From Syngnathus acus (taxonomy: Eukaryota; Chordata; Actinopteri; Syngnathiformes; Syngnathidae): a DNA stretch of 64,000 nt. The position numbers were made by a program, and so were the translations under genes. Under the pieces are notes generated by a model. It saw only the letters and a list, made by a program, of their open reading frames with translations, was not told the origin of the DNA and ran no database searches. The stretch spans positions 9,434,053 to 9,498,052 of the forward strand of contig NC_051093.1 in the NCBI RefSeq assembly GCF_901709675.1. The letters run 5' to 3'. Shown here one piece after another: positions 12,482 to 25,900 of the stretch (its first letter is position 1; each line of letters opens with the position of its first letter).

Positions 12482-13624
12482 AGTGCTGTTGTCGAACAAG
12501 GCATGAGAGACACCACTCTGTGCAGCTCATCTATCAATTATGAAGAAGCAGGCAGGGAGGGAGCACCACTCAAATGCAAGATAGACAATGTAAAGTCACA
12601 CCTGATCGTCCATGCACTGGCATAAGAGCTCCGCCAAAAAACATGATGTGGAGTTTGTGTCCCAGGGTCCAATTTTGCCATCGGGGTTTCAGTCCATAAG
12701 ATATAATGCTCGATGTGAATATACTTCTCATGCACTCAGGTCAGCGTCCTACGAACAAAAGCAGCAATCCGTGCATCCGGCTATCATCCGATCGTTCAAG
12801 CAAAGTCACGCATCAGCACAATGAATTTCCGCGACTCTCTCCGTCTTTTCTTCATGTCTTCATTTCCATCACGTTGGCGTGTTTGATCTACAGATGCGTC
12901 CAGCAATCACGCTGCTAGCGGGCAAGAACGACATCATCATTATTACACCGTGAGACTGACGCCATGTTTACCCAGCAGCTGGGAGTCGTGTCAGGTGACT
13001 CAACCACCAATCCGATGCAAGAATTCCACACCAGCATAAATCGCGATGGAGCGAAAGTTGAAGAAATGTCATTGTTTTTACCACTCTATACAAAATAAAA
13101 TCTCTAAAAATGATAACAAGCTGGACGGAAATCGTGGTGCAACGTTACCGTCGCAGTAAATGCTCAAAACCCGTTTATTTGTGACCATATTACCTTATTG
13201 TTATTTCTTGAAATCAATGTAAATACTATAATGTCATATATACAATCGGTTTTACCTCGATGGAAGTAAATGTTTTTGCCACGTGAAACTTGTGTCCATA
13301 AGTTTGTTCAGTCGAATGATTTACGTCATTTTCCGATTTTACGACATCACGACAGAATACGGTAGAATTTGACGGGCGGGCGGGCGCGCGTTTTGTAAAT
13401 AACGTGAAGTTGAACTTTTGTTTTTAATAGCTATGAAGAAAGAGTATGTTGGGAAGTGTATTTTGGCAACGGGAAACTTTATTTACTCGATGCGGTAGTT
13501 GATATGGTGACATGTTATGATTTCAAAATGATTATAAAGTCTGTACTGGAACTACCTAGCAAACATGCTAATACAGACGAAGGACAGTGGAAAAGAAGCC
13601 GCTTTATGTGAATAGCAGCCAGGT
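12482..13624. promoter_or_regulatory. Bidirectional promoter between smcr8 and top3a
   Basis: The two start codons point away from each other, about 1.1 kb apart, as in mammals. A TTACGTCA CRE-like site lies at 13321-13328 and a GC-box cluster (gggcgggcgggcgcgcg) at about 13374-13390. The rest is AT-rich and has no coding signal. 5' UTR exons of either gene may lie here. Confidence 0.5.
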
Positions 13625-16600
13625 ATGCAAGTCGTGAACCTCCTCACAAAACATCTGCTTCGACTGGGACAACAAAGGCGACGTATCCAGTTGAGGTGTT
13701 ACTCTACAGCGCACGATTCATTGGCAACATTAGACGTGATGCGGAGGGGTCAGATCAAGAGGGTCCTCTGCGTAGCGGAGAAGAATGATGCCGCCAAAGG
13801 CATCTCCGAAATTATGTCCAATGGCAGGTCCATGCGGGTTAGTTTCCGAACTTGTCAGTGTCATTTTTGTATGGATGCTGTCATGAAGTTCCTATTCCAA
13901 ACTTGGGCTCCGGAGCAAGAGGGTTGTGCCTGTTTAAGCTTATCAATGGAATGGGAAGAACATTTAACTTCCCTCTGTGTTTGTCTTTATTATGCTTCAG
14001 TGCGCCCTCATGTTTTTATTTCTACTTGGCTCGCAGAACTGTAATGCCCTTCCATTTTATTTTTTAGAGGGAAGGACTGTCCAAATTTAACAAGATCTAT
14101 GAGTATGAATATCATCTCTTTGGTCAGGTATGTATAAGCAATGAAATGCATAATACACCTGTTTCTTTTGCTTCCTCTAATTGCCTGTTTCTCTATGTTC
14201 ACATCTAGAATGTGACGGTAGCAATGACATCAGTCTCGGGACATTTATTAGGTCTTGAGTTTAAAGCCCCTTATGATAAATGGTAAGCTTGGATACTGTG
14301 TGGCTTTACATTCAGCAGATGATTTCATATTTACATTTTCTTTCCAAAGGCGCAGTTGCAATCCAGTGCTGTTATTTGATGCCGAAGTCGAGAAGTATTG
14401 CCCAGATGGCATGGTACAAATTAAGGTATGTCTCCTTACCTTTCTAAAGGAAGCAAGATAATTCTTTGCTTTGAAACATATTATCGAGCCTTCTACTGCA
14501 GCTTCCCTCTGTTATTGTGTTGTTACAAACGTCTTCCATTGCTATCGTTCCAGCGTACACTGGAAAAGGAGGTGAGACAATGCCAGGCCTTAATTATCTG
14601 GACTGACTGTGACAGAGAAGGAGAGAACATTGGCTTTGAAGTCATCAATGTCTGTAAGGCAGGTAAGGTTAACTGAAAGTTGAACAATACAAAACATCTT
14701 AAAATAAATGAAGGTACAGTTGTGGATATGCACATATCCTTAATAAGTTGGTGTCAAAGATTTCTTTTTTTTTAGTGAAGCCTAATTTGCAAGTGTTTCG
14801 GGCGAAGTTTTCTGAAATCACCCCCAACTCCATTCGGAGGGCTTGCGAGACACTAGCCGAGCCGGACGTTAACGTCAGTGATGCCGTTGATGTCCGCCAA
14901 GAGCTCGACTTGCGGATAGGTGAGGAAGCGCATACACGGTATCTCTGTGAGGTGCTTTCAAGATTCTGCGATGCCGCAGATGATATGTCGGTCGCCTTAC
15001 CAACTTCTCTCTGAACACACACAGGTGCATCCTTCACAAGATTCCAGACCCTTCGCCTCCAGAAGATCTTCCCAGAGTCTCTGGCCAATCAGCTCATCTC
15101 TTATGGTAGCTGCCAGTTTCCCACTCTGGGTTTCGTGGTGGAGCGTTTCAAAGCCATCCAGGCTTTCATTCCTGAGACTTTCTGCAAGATTAAAGGTGCA
15201 TGCAAATCCAGTTTAGGTTTGGTGTTAGATTAGGGGAATATACATTTGATTTAAACCTGGGTCTTTCTGCTTCTTTGTTGAAGTGCTACACGAAGTTGAG
15301 GAGGACACTGTGGAATTTGGATGGAAACGATATCGGCTATTCAACCACACAGCTTGCCTAGTGCTCTACCAGATTTGCATGGAGGTACATGATGTCGATT
15401 CAGTGTGTCTACTCTCAGTCGACAGCAACGGAATCCGTGACTGTGCGAGAAGAGCGCTTACTGTACAAGCGCTCTTTGCCAAATTACTCAGAGCTGAGTA
15501 GAACACACAGGAATCCAAAGATAAACACCATCCTGCACTTGTTTTCATTTTTAAAAATGGACTGTAATAGATCACACCCACGCATAAGTATACAATAAAA
15601 TTATACTTGACAAAGTTGTTACAGTAACTTACACCACTGATATTGATTCGGATGAATGAAATAATTGGAGCTGAGATATTTACGGCAACTTTGAGCCAAT
15701 ACCTTCCACAAGAGGTCAGAAAAACACCAAATGTTTTTAAAGCCCATTATAAGTTATGTTTTTTTTAACGGTGCAGACGAGTTCAGAGTCAACCCAATTA
15801 TAGAAATGTCTGATTTAGTGATGATTGCAGATGTTTATCTAACCACTAAGACACCATGGTTGCCGCTGGCTTAGGAACATGCACAATGTAATGAAGCCTA
15901 ATACAAAACTGTTACAAGTGAGTATACTCTAGTGTATGTTTTCACTTCTTTCCTAGGATCCCATAGCAACAGTCACCTCAGTAACCAGTAAGCCCAAGAG
16001 CAAATGGAGACCAATGCCTTTGGACACTGTGGTAAAGTCAAGCAGCCGAGAGTACACTCGCCTCGACCGCTCTCGCTTCCACGAGCCTGATCATGTGCAT
16101 TTTCTCCCCCCCCCGCATCAGGAATTGGAAAAACTGGCATCTCGCAAGCTGAGAATCAGTGCAAAAGAGACAATGAAAATTGCAGAGAAACTTTACACAC
16201 AAGGGTGAGTGTGAGTTCGTATTTTTTTGCCTGCCCACATATTTGCCATTTGGGCCGAAAGTTGACTTTAAATATTGTGGCTGTTTCTGTGAAGGTTTAT
16301 CAGCTACCCTCGCACGGAAACCAACATTTTTCCAGCATCCCTCGCTCTCAGCCCCTTGGTGGAAGAGCAGATGCAAAGCCCTGAATGGGGGGCATTTGCT
16401 CAGCGGGTGCTTGAACAACCAGGGGGTCCCAACCCACGGCAGGGCAAAAAGTCGGACCAAGCCCATCCCCCTATACACCCAACAAAATACACAAGCACGC
16501 TACAGGTAGACACACTTCATTTCCTTTACACAAACAAAGTTATTTCACCACCACCATTGTTGTTGATTTTTTTTCCATTTCAGGGAAATGAAGGACGTGT

Positions 16601-19600
16601 GTATGAGTTCATTGTCCGACACTTCCTGGCTTGCGTATCCCAGGATGCTTTGGGACAGGAGACCATTGTGGACATAGACATTGCTCAGGAGAGGTTTTCC
16701 ACGTCGGGCCTCATGATCGTCGCGAGGAATTACCTCGATGTTTATCCTTATGACAAGTGGAGCACGAAGGTAAGGTGTTAGAGGGCAAGCATCAAACATC
16801 AATGGTTGGAATCTTAACTGTCAAAATGAATTGTGTGTTAGGTGATTCCACTATATGAACAAGGCTCCCAGTTCCAGCCGTCTGCTATAGAGATGGTGGA
16901 CGGTGAGACGAGTCCTCCGCAGCTGCTCACTGAAGCTGACCTCATATCGTTGATGGAGAAGCACGGCATTGGTACATCACAAATGCACATTTTGAACCTT
17001 GGCTTATGGATGGTTGAGGGCAATAGAGACATATATAATAATAATAATGCACTGATCCAATTTTGTTTTTGTTTGTTTTTTTGAATTTCAAAGTTTTGAA
17101 GTTTAAAAATAAAATCTCATGTTAAAATTTTAACAGGCACCGACGCAACACACGCAGACCACATTGAAACCATAAAAAGTCGCAAGTATGTGGGCTTGAC
17201 AGCTGATCAGAGGTTTCTCCCTGGGGAGCTTGGCATGGGACTTGTGGAAGGTGAATCACACTCTCATGCTACAATATTAAGTTTTATTTTTTACTGAAAT
17301 GATTCTTGCCATCTCTTTGCTTAGGGTACAACGCCATGGGCTATGAAATGTCAAAACCACACCTACGGGCAGAATTGGAGGCAGACCTCAAGCTGGTATC
17401 GGAAGGAAGGAAGGACAAAAGGAGCGTGTTGCAGCACCACATCCAGAAATACAAGGCTGTTTTCATCGAGTCGGTCAGGAAGGCAAAAAAGTTAGTGCTG
17501 TGTTTATATTTCGACATCCCATTCTTGCTGCTAAAATGACAGAGTCACTGTAGGCTGGTGCTTGTAAGCCAAACTATCAAGAAGTAAACTTCGATGCCTC
17601 CTTAGGTTAGATGAAGCTCTGTCGCCGTATTTGGGTGCTGCTCAGGAGATCCCTGAAACTGAGCAGCAAGATATGGAGATCCCGCTGCCTATCAGGAAGT
17701 GTCCCCACTGTGGACGGGACATGGTGCTCAAGAAGAGGAAGGAGGGAAACGGGTGAGAGGATCAATGCCGCGGAGCTCATTAAAAACAAATTCATCATAA
17801 TGTGCCTTTTTTTTTATCCCTAATGTTTTCCCTCCCACCTTCGTAGTAAGTTCCTGGCCTGTGTGGGCTTCCCAGCCTGCAAAACAGCCGTATGGTTTCC
17901 TGACACGGTGCTGGAGGTCGGTCGAGACGACAGCGTTTGTTCCACCTGCCGGCCGCGGCCTGTTCATATGTGAGTATTTTAAACGGATGAAGGGACAAAG
18001 AGTTCAAGAAACGCAGGTGCATGCTGAGAAAAAAAATGTGAGTCACAGTGACAAGCAAGTGGCTGCCATCAGTCGAGATGTCATCAGAGCAATTAGACGA
18101 CTTATAATTAGCTGAGTGATGTGACTTTTAGTGCTGTAGCAATGTGAGAAAGGTGTTTGGGTTGCAGTTTTTTGGGGCATTTTAACACCGCAAGGTGTAT
18201 GAAACGGCGGCGCATCTGGCAGAGAGCCTGGGAAATGATTGCGAACGACCATCTCTGAAGGTGAACGTATTTATAGCTCTCCATGAAAGTCATTTGGACA
18301 ACCAATAAGTTGTGACTTGTGGGTAATGATGCACACCTTTGTCTCGCTTACCTCAGTTGTGATCAAATTCTTTGCATCAGTGGGCGTTCACCCGGTGACC
18401 AAGTGCCAGAGCACAGTCCAAATATAGGACACATTTGGCAAGCAGTGAGATCGAGTCCTTCACACCAGTATCTGTTGCCACAGCAACTCTTCACATCTTA
18501 AAGCTCAATCACAACGCTTCAAGAAAAACGGATTTTTTTTTTTTTTTCCAATTTACAGTTCAGCCAGTAGTTTGTTCTGTAAATAACTATAAATGCAAAA
18601 ACTTTTAACGTTGCGGTCTCCTGCGGAAGCTACTTTGCTGATCACCATGGCAACCCGCTCTCAGGGTAACTTTTGTTTTTAGACATGCATTTAAAAAAGC
18701 AAAAAAAGATAATCGCATCCATCCATCCATTTTCTGAAGCATTTTATCGCAGGCGCGCTGAACTGATCATCAGCCAATCGCAGCTACTCTGTGTCCTTCA
18801 GGTTAAAGTTCAAATTCCGAAGGGGCAGTCTTCCCCCCATGATGCCTTTAGAGTTTGTCGGCTGCATCGGTGGATGTGACGAGACTCTCCGAGAGGTGCT
18901 GGACCTTAAATATCTCCGAGGAGGAGATGGGGGAGGAAGAGAGGACCCCCCAAGGCCAGCACCACCCCGCGGATCAAATGCAAGGCCTTGTGCGCCACCC
19001 TCTGCCCCCTCTTGGACCGCACCGCCTCGTCCACCACCAGGGAGCAATAACATTGGCGCACCTAGCAATGATGTCATTGTGTGTAACTGCGGTCAGGATG
19101 CGCTCTTGCTGACCGTGCGCAAAGACGGTCCCAACCAAGGACGGCAGTTCTACAAGTGCAATTCGGGAGCTTGTAATTTCTTTCTGTGGGCGGATCCGCC
19201 CAGCCATCAGGGGGCGCAGCAGAATCATTGGCCTCCTCCTCCGCCGCCACCAACGGCACCGACGCCACTGCTGGGGTTTCGGAACACAGCTGGAGGAGGC
19301 GGCAGCAGGCCTAAAGGGGGCGCTGGAGATACAAAGTGCAACTGTAACTTGGCCACGGTGATGCGCACTGTGCAGAAGGACGGGCCCAACAAGGGACGGG
19401 TGTTTCACACCTGCGGGAAACCCAGAGACCAACAGTGTAACTTCTTCCAGTGGGCTGATGAAAACATGGAAGCACAAGGTAAGACACACATGCACAGAAA
19501 AAGACAATCAAAATGTTTTGAGCAGACTCACAAGTTGTTGGCCACAGTTCACCTCCAATGTTTTGACCTCTTTTCCTCTCCGTCAGGTGGCTTCCAGGAC

Positions 19601-19741
19601 GGCGGGTTTAATAGCAACAGAGACGGAGGGAAGAAGGGAAGGAAACAAAAAGAGGATAAACCCCCCGCTGCCAAGAAACCTCGTTCCTGCGGCATATGCC
19701 ACATGCCGGGACACACACGCGTCACTTGTCCTCAACGGTGA
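13625..19741 (+). CDS. top3a: DNA topoisomerase III alpha
   Basis: TOP3A is a type IA topoisomerase. With BLM and RMI1/2 it dissolves double Holliday junctions in the nucleus, and its long form resolves mitochondrial DNA links. About 19 coding exons run from 13625-13837 to about 19588-19741. The Toprim domain begins [15 protein letters not shown] and has the acidic [14 protein letters not shown]. The active-site tyrosine lies in [25 protein letters not shown] and [20 protein letters not shown] are further type IA motifs. Near the C-terminus are a four-cysteine zinc finger (CPHCGRDM), two GRF fingers ([20 protein letters not shown] and [20 protein letters not shown]) and a CCHC knuckle ([14 protein letters not shown]). 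The first ATG gives a basic, serine/arginine-rich leader suited to mitochondrial import. A second in-frame ATG at 13739 would give the nuclear form. Confidence 0.96.
15403..15508. repeat. Nested inverted repeats in a top3a intron
   Basis: Outer arms at 15403-15418 and 15494-15508 pair imperfectly. A perfect 9-bp stem (agagcgctt with aagcgctct) lies at 15451-15459 and 15467-15475, and a small palindrome (cggaatccg) at 15429-15437. It follows the donor of the exon ending near 15385. It could be a mobile-element relic or a structured RNA; I cannot tell which. Confidence 0.4.
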
Positions 19742-19981
19742 CAGCGGCACCTCCTCTTGTGACAGCTCTTCCAAGTGGGCGGGGTCAAATGAAGTCAAGG
19801 GAGTTGGACCAGATGAACACATATGTGTCAAAACTACGTGTCAAATTGTTTGCATTTAGTAGAATTCCCGTATTAATGCGAGGTCTAAAAAGGAGGCCTT
19901 TTTATTCAACTTTGCGGCAGTTTGCTTTTCTTTTGACACTTTTGATTCAAATTCTATTCCTTTTTATAGTAAATGATTGAT

Positions 19982-19987
19982 AATAAA
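19982..19987 (+). terminator. top3a poly(A) signal
   Basis: AATAAA hexamer in sense orientation about 240 bp after the top3a stop codon. Confidence 0.55.
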
Positions 19988-20931
19988 TTGAATGTTTTCT
20001 ATATTCTGGTGGTCTTTACTGAGAGGTTTGCTTTTATTTCTTGGACTTTTCCGCTGAAATGATTCATCTCAAGTTTGGTTTCGTTGTGACTCATTTGTCT
20101 TCAACCGCAAGCTCACACCTAAGCACGTAGGGCACAGTAAACTGGAAAATGACCTTTTAATCCTCTGCTACAATACTGATGAAACCTTAAAGACACTGTA
20201 AAGTCAATTTGGAGATTTGTTTGTAAATACACATTTACAAGACATTTTTTTAATAAGTCAAAAGACAAAAACAAATCATGGCGAGATAGCGTTAATTATG
20301 TTTTAATTAGTTTTTCAACATTTCAGTTTTTCAGATTTTTGGGGCATGGTTAAAATGGCTTGCTTTTTTTATTTTCAAGTCTTTTTTTATTCATGGAATT
20401 TTTTTTAATAATTCCATTTTGACAGAATTATTTACAAATTTCCTGTTCGGTTGAGGCTTTTTGCTGTGAGTACATTTTTGAGTGTATGGGTTTTTGGGCT
20501 GGCTAGGTATTTGGGGGAATAGGAAAAAAAAATAGCAAGTTTTTGACATTTTTGCTGCATGTGTTTGAGTTTTTGGGTATTCAGGAAGAGATTTTTGTGA
20601 GTGAGTTTCTTGGTGTATGTAAGAGCAGCTAAGTGTGATCTCGAATGCTTTTTTTTTCATTTCGCAAATGATTTCGGATTCACTAAGTGAACTATGGAAA
20701 TGAATGTGCCTTCTTCTGCTATGACTTGAACGTAGAAATGACAAAGCACATCATGGCGTTGCTCCACAAAGTTTGTGCAGCTCACTGCAACAGGGACCCC
20801 CCCCCCGTTGCCCTCTCGCTCGATCCCGATTTAACGGGAAACGCATACATTCCCGTATGGGGAAATTGATGTGTTTTATTTTGTTGATCTTCCAAGGAAA
20901 TAAGTAGCGCGGATCTTACTGGCACGTTCGG

Positions 20932-20949
20932 TGAGTCACGCGTGACTCA
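20932..20949. promoter_or_regulatory. Perfect 18-bp palindrome of two AP-1 (TGAGTCA) sites
   Basis: tgagtcacgcgtgactca reads the same on both strands. It consists of two inverted TGAGTCA (TRE/AP-1/MARE half) sites around a central CGCG. It lies about 2 kb upstream of the cbx7 ATG and 1.2 kb downstream of top3a. Regulatory function is inferred from motif identity. Confidence 0.45.
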
Positions 20950-22649
20950 TCACGAGTGGGCGCTAATGGTCCTGCGGTGTTGTTTTTGCGCTCCCTACTA
21001 CACGCGCACGCAGGCACGCACGCACACACACTGTCGGTATCCGGGCAGATAACAAGTCATGTGATATCGTTTTTTAAAAAAAATATTTTCCCGAATTGCA
21101 GTAATAACCGACTTTCGGGAAGTGTCACATCGCTACCTTGTAAATGTTCCTGCAGGAGGAACGCTCTCGTAAGCGTGATCACGTCACCGAGTCCACATAA
21201 AAGTCAATACCACAACTTATAGATGATGAAGGAGAGCACATTGGACCACGCACTTCCTAACCTAATGTATAATAAAAATGCCATTTAAAATATAGGCAAA
21301 ATACGGGCCTGCCCCCTCCCCCCCAAAAACGCCCATTGGAATCAATTGGCTGGGGAACTGAGGCATACAATTATAATAATAAAACAACAATATACTTTCC
21401 CCATGAAAAACGGTTGTTCACATCATAATAACTAACTAGAAAATCTTTATTTTACAACTTTATTTCAAAACTTCTGTAGAACCTGGTCTTTCAATTCTTT
21501 TTGCTGATGAGTGCTTTGCATCCTGTCCTATTTTGCTCAGTACACCAGAAATGTATTTTTCTGATTGTGTTATTGCCTATGCTCAGTGTTTGTGCAATAG
21601 CGCTGAACATTTATAGGTGGACACAAGAATTAGAGCAGACTTAAAATAGACTCAGTTGCAAATCCTTCATTTGCAATTACCGAATGACTCATTGTTATCA
21701 CTCAACTTCTGCATTCAGTTTTCTTTTGACTTGTTTATGATTCTTTCCTTCAGGGTAGTTCAAATCACACTTTGCTGAGAGGGCGTAAGTGAAAAAGGAT
21801 CATTTCCTCTGGCAATTGTCGTCGCTCGACTTCTATTCTAGACGTCACACCAGACCCTGATGTCGTCACGCATCTAATTATGATCTCATTTCATTTATAG
21901 GTCAAAGTTCACGGTCAACATGGATCACTGTTCATCCCCCCCAGAGCTGCTTATCAACTCTTCCTGCTGGCTCATCATCATCATCATCCAGCTTTTCAGT
22001 GGTTGCTGTAGAAACAGTTGTCATGGCGACCAGTGCCAGTAAGTGATGCAAGCATTCCAGGTGCATGCAGACCATGACTGTAGACCCTGTGCATCGTATA
22101 CAGCCTTGGTTTTACTGTAAATGATCCAGCTTCCTAATGGGTTATCTGGGCCCTTAGCAAGTGGCCGCTCATTCATCATGTCAAGATGAGAAAGAGGTGT
22201 TGAGCTTAAGTTGCTCTTTTACCATCCAAGTCAACACACTTTTTAAGCACAACTCTCCTCTTTGTGGACATATTGCTACGCTTTAGGATGTACAATTATT
22301 TCTATGTTGTTTTGCACTTGACTTCTATAACATGGATGGGGAGGTGAACATTTCACCCAAGTGAGTGCCTCGAGGCTTCTTTTCAGCCGCAGATTGTGAA
22401 CTTTAGCGGATAAGCAACTCTGAGAAGTCCCTCCATTGATGCTAGAAAACTTAATGAGAGTGTACAGTCATGTAAACAGTAGTTTGAAACTATAAACTTG
22501 ATGATTCATGTTACCTGTACGCAGAAGTATAAGAAGGATATTTGAGAGAAAATGTCAAGGTATTTTCTATAACTAGCGATCAATATGGAGATTCTAAGAC
22601 ATTTTTTAAAAGTTAAATTTCTTAATTTGAACAGTGACCTTCTCGAAGT

Positions 22650-22770
22650 CTCTCTCTCGCGCGCGCTCGCTCGCTCGCTCGCTCGCACTCTTTCTCTCTT
22701 GCGTGCGCGGCCACGTACTTGGGGGCTCGGCCCTACGTAATGGCGTCGGGAGCGCGCGCGCGACTTAAAG
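22650..22770 (+). promoter_or_regulatory. CpG-rich cbx7 promoter or 5' UTR with GCTC microsatellite
   Basis: A run of GCTC/GCGC repeats (about 22658-22686) is followed by dense CpG sequence about 200-300 bp before the cbx7 ATG. This is typical of a vertebrate CpG-island promoter. The exact transcription start is not determined. Confidence 0.5.
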
Positions 22771-22962
22771 CAACGCGTCGTCCCGTGTTGATGTGTCGCA
22801 GATTTGAAAAAGTGAGCCAGGAGAACACTTTGTGCATCGAGAAACATCGGAGGCATTTTAGAAGCCCGAACGAACATTTTGATTTCATTTTGAGCCTCCT
22901 TCTTTTGGCTCCTTCCTTCTTCTTCCTCCTGCCTAAACAGAGGCTGCTTGTTTTGAGCGGCG

Positions 22963-25900
22963 ATGGAGCTGTCATCCATTGGAGACCAAGTGTTCGCAGT
23001 GGAGTCCATCACAAAGAAGAGAGTGCGAAAGGTGAGCTCCGATACTTTAATCCACTCTACTCAACTTACATAAGTTATTTTTCGTCTGCTTTCCCGCCAC
23101 GGAGAACAGTGTGGTGTGTCCGTGAAAGAGAAACTAGGCCACGCACTTTCCATTCACTCTAAGACCCATTCAAACTCCATTTTCCTTTCGTGGGGCGTAC
23201 ATAAACGCTATTGCGTTTTATTTCTGGTGGTCACGATTCATCATGATGTCATTATGGCGCTCTATTTTAATTTCTGGAAGTTGAGTGCTGCTGTAGCGTG
23301 CAACGATGCTGCAGCATGTTTGTGCACGAGCCCACGCAGATACAGTACACAACAAGAAGGGGGTGTGTACGTTTATTCACTGTGCTGTGTGCAAGGTGAC
23401 CGACCAAAGGCAAAACACATTTTTTACCTTCCCATGCAGGGCTTGTTTCCATTGATACGCACTTAAATTAAATAAATAAAATAAAAATAAAAAGGTAACT
23501 GTCTTGTCTTGTGTTTACGTAAAGTTGCGTGTTGATCGTAGTACGCAGCGAGGCTGCAATTGTTCAACACGAGACGTAAAGATTGCGCAACAGCACGTTG
23601 TTTACATGTTCCCGTGGCCCCACCTATCCTATCCGAGCCCTGCACGGTGTAGGGATCTAGAAGAGTCGCTCGTGTGTCCGTGGTTCTAGAAGAGTCGCTC
23701 GTGTGTCCGTGCACCGTCACGTCACGCGCAACTCTACGGGGAGAGAGAGAGCGCGCGCGAGAGACTGAAAGGGGGCGCTCACTGACGTCACTCCTCAGAA
23801 GAACACCATTTGACAAGGAGACTAATACCCCCGCCTCTCCACATTTGCACACTTTAAAGTGGCAGACATCGCCTCACGCACTAAAGTACACGTTGTACTT
23901 TTGCTGGTTTCATGTGTTGTTATACCCTCAAGGGTAAGAATTTTGACTTGTACACTTGTGTACATGTAAAGCATGCTGATGGGGTGCTTACTTCATTTGC
24001 ATTGGCCACCTTGTTTTATCTGTCTACATTTGTTAATCCACCATTTGTGTTGAACTGAAGTGGTCATAACACCACTACAATGATGCTATTTGTTAGCCTG
24101 TCCATAGCATTTTGCTTTTTTTTTTTAGCATTAAGCTAAATAGATTTTGCGTGGTTGTTTTTAATACACAATGTATACTTTTTAGTTTTATAGTAAAGGT
24201 TTAACTGGGAGTGACACTCAACCTCTTGAAGCCTGTTTTTATAAATGTCATTTGAAGATGTTTACTGTCTGCCAGCTTTTGAGTTTACTGCCACCATACA
24301 GATTTTGGATCTCGAATTTCTATTCACAATTCAGAGCAAAAAAATGGGGTCACTCATACCTCATGGCACATTGAAGTCCTACACTCACTTTTAAATGAAC
24401 AACCAACAATCTCAAATGAACAAGAACACACTGTTACATCAGTCATAAAAAAAAGATTCATGCAGACATCATAAAATGAAATACCCAATTTTTTTTTTCC
24501 TTTGCTGGAATTTTCCAAATGGATTATTTGGGATGACATAAGGCCAAAAAATCATTTTTTCCTGTGAGGCTAATCGAAAAAAAAGTCACTTTTGCCATTC
24601 TCTCTCTCTTGTCTGCAGGGTAATGTGGAGTACCTGCTTAAGTGGCAAGGATGGCCTCCAAAGTGAGTAATCACTGAGTCATCACCCAGTGACATCATCC
24701 CTTAAATAAACGCTCACATCCAGCTTGATAAGTGACCTGCTCTTCCATACGAAGATGGGCGGGCGTGACGAATGTTAATGTCTTCTTGCGTGGCCCTCGG
24801 CAGGTACAGCACTTGGGAGCCGGAGGACAACATTTTGGACCCTCGTCTGGTCCTGGCCTATGAGGAGAAGTGAGTCAAATCGATTTTCATTTGAAAATGC
24901 TTCCCCAATTGTTGTTCTTTTGCTTATCTCTTTGTCTTTGTGTTTTGGTGACGTTACCAGTCAGCAGAAGCTAAGAGCTCTGGCCTATCGCAAGAAAGGG
25001 CTCAGACCCAGAAGCCTCGTCTTGCGGGTAAACTCATATTTCAAGTCTTGACTGGCTTACATGAATGTCAAGTGTTGGATATGTGTCAACAGTCAGTTGC
25101 GGTGTCACTAATAATAAATGTATTCATGTATGCAGATGGTGAATCCAACCTAGTGTCCTCCAATCTTCTATGTCCTTGTAGAACATCTTTGCCATGGACC
25201 TCCGGAGCGCCCACAAGGCCCCCGACAAGCCCCGACTCCGCCTCTCGCTCACCCGCGCCATGAGCACTGATGTGGACCATGTCGAGCGTGGATCCGCGCA
25301 CTCTCGCTCGGTGAGGAGGAGGAGGAGCAAGCAGCTGGCGTCCAAGAGGAGCCGCTCCAACATAGCCGTCGGGGGCAAGAAAGGGCAGGACTGGGAAGAC
25401 ACCAGCGAAGAAGACAAGCAAGAGTCCGAAAGCAACACAGAGGAGAGACGGGCGGACAGCTTATATGGTTTGTTGAATGACCTTTGACCTCTTTGTCATG
25501 CTCAACTTCTCTGTCGGCAAGAAAAATAGTCCCTTAATTGAACTCTCTGCCTTCAAGGTCATTCCGAATGCAGCTCGCCTCCCCACATACTGGAGCGGCA
25601 AGATCTAGAGTTGGACGTGGAGGAGAACGTCACCAAAATGTGGTTGGAGCCGCGAGACGGAAGTGCGGAAACAGTCGTGTGTGACCAATCAAAGGACAGC
25701 GCCGCCGGGCTCCAAGATGGAGGAGAGGATGCGGTTACCGATGACAACAGGTCAGACGGTGACACGGGAGAGGAGGAGGCGCTGTTGGGGCCAGAGAGTC
25801 CCGACATGTACCTGAGAAATGACCCGAGTCCGGAGGGAGCGGGCGGAGATGCGGCTTGCCACAATCAGAACGTTACCGCGGCGACAGCCGCTCAATCAAA

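Larger units (their letters stand above)
19990..22962. other. Intergenic region top3a-cbx7
   Basis: Nearly 3 kb with no recognisable coding exon. It holds a paired AP-1 palindrome at 20932-20949, a C-run at about 20800, a short CA-rich stretch at about 21005-21030, and toward its right end the GC-rich cbx7 promoter. Open frames here look random. Confidence 0.45.

Noticed and set aside
12482-12499. Upstream ATG giving MFDNST before SMCR8
   Set aside because: The next ATG aligns exactly with the conserved SMCR8 start; the upstream one is in frame but unsupported by family length.
18536-18547. T-run in a top3a intron as a retro-element tail
   Set aside because: No element body, target duplication or open frame next to it; simple homopolymer.
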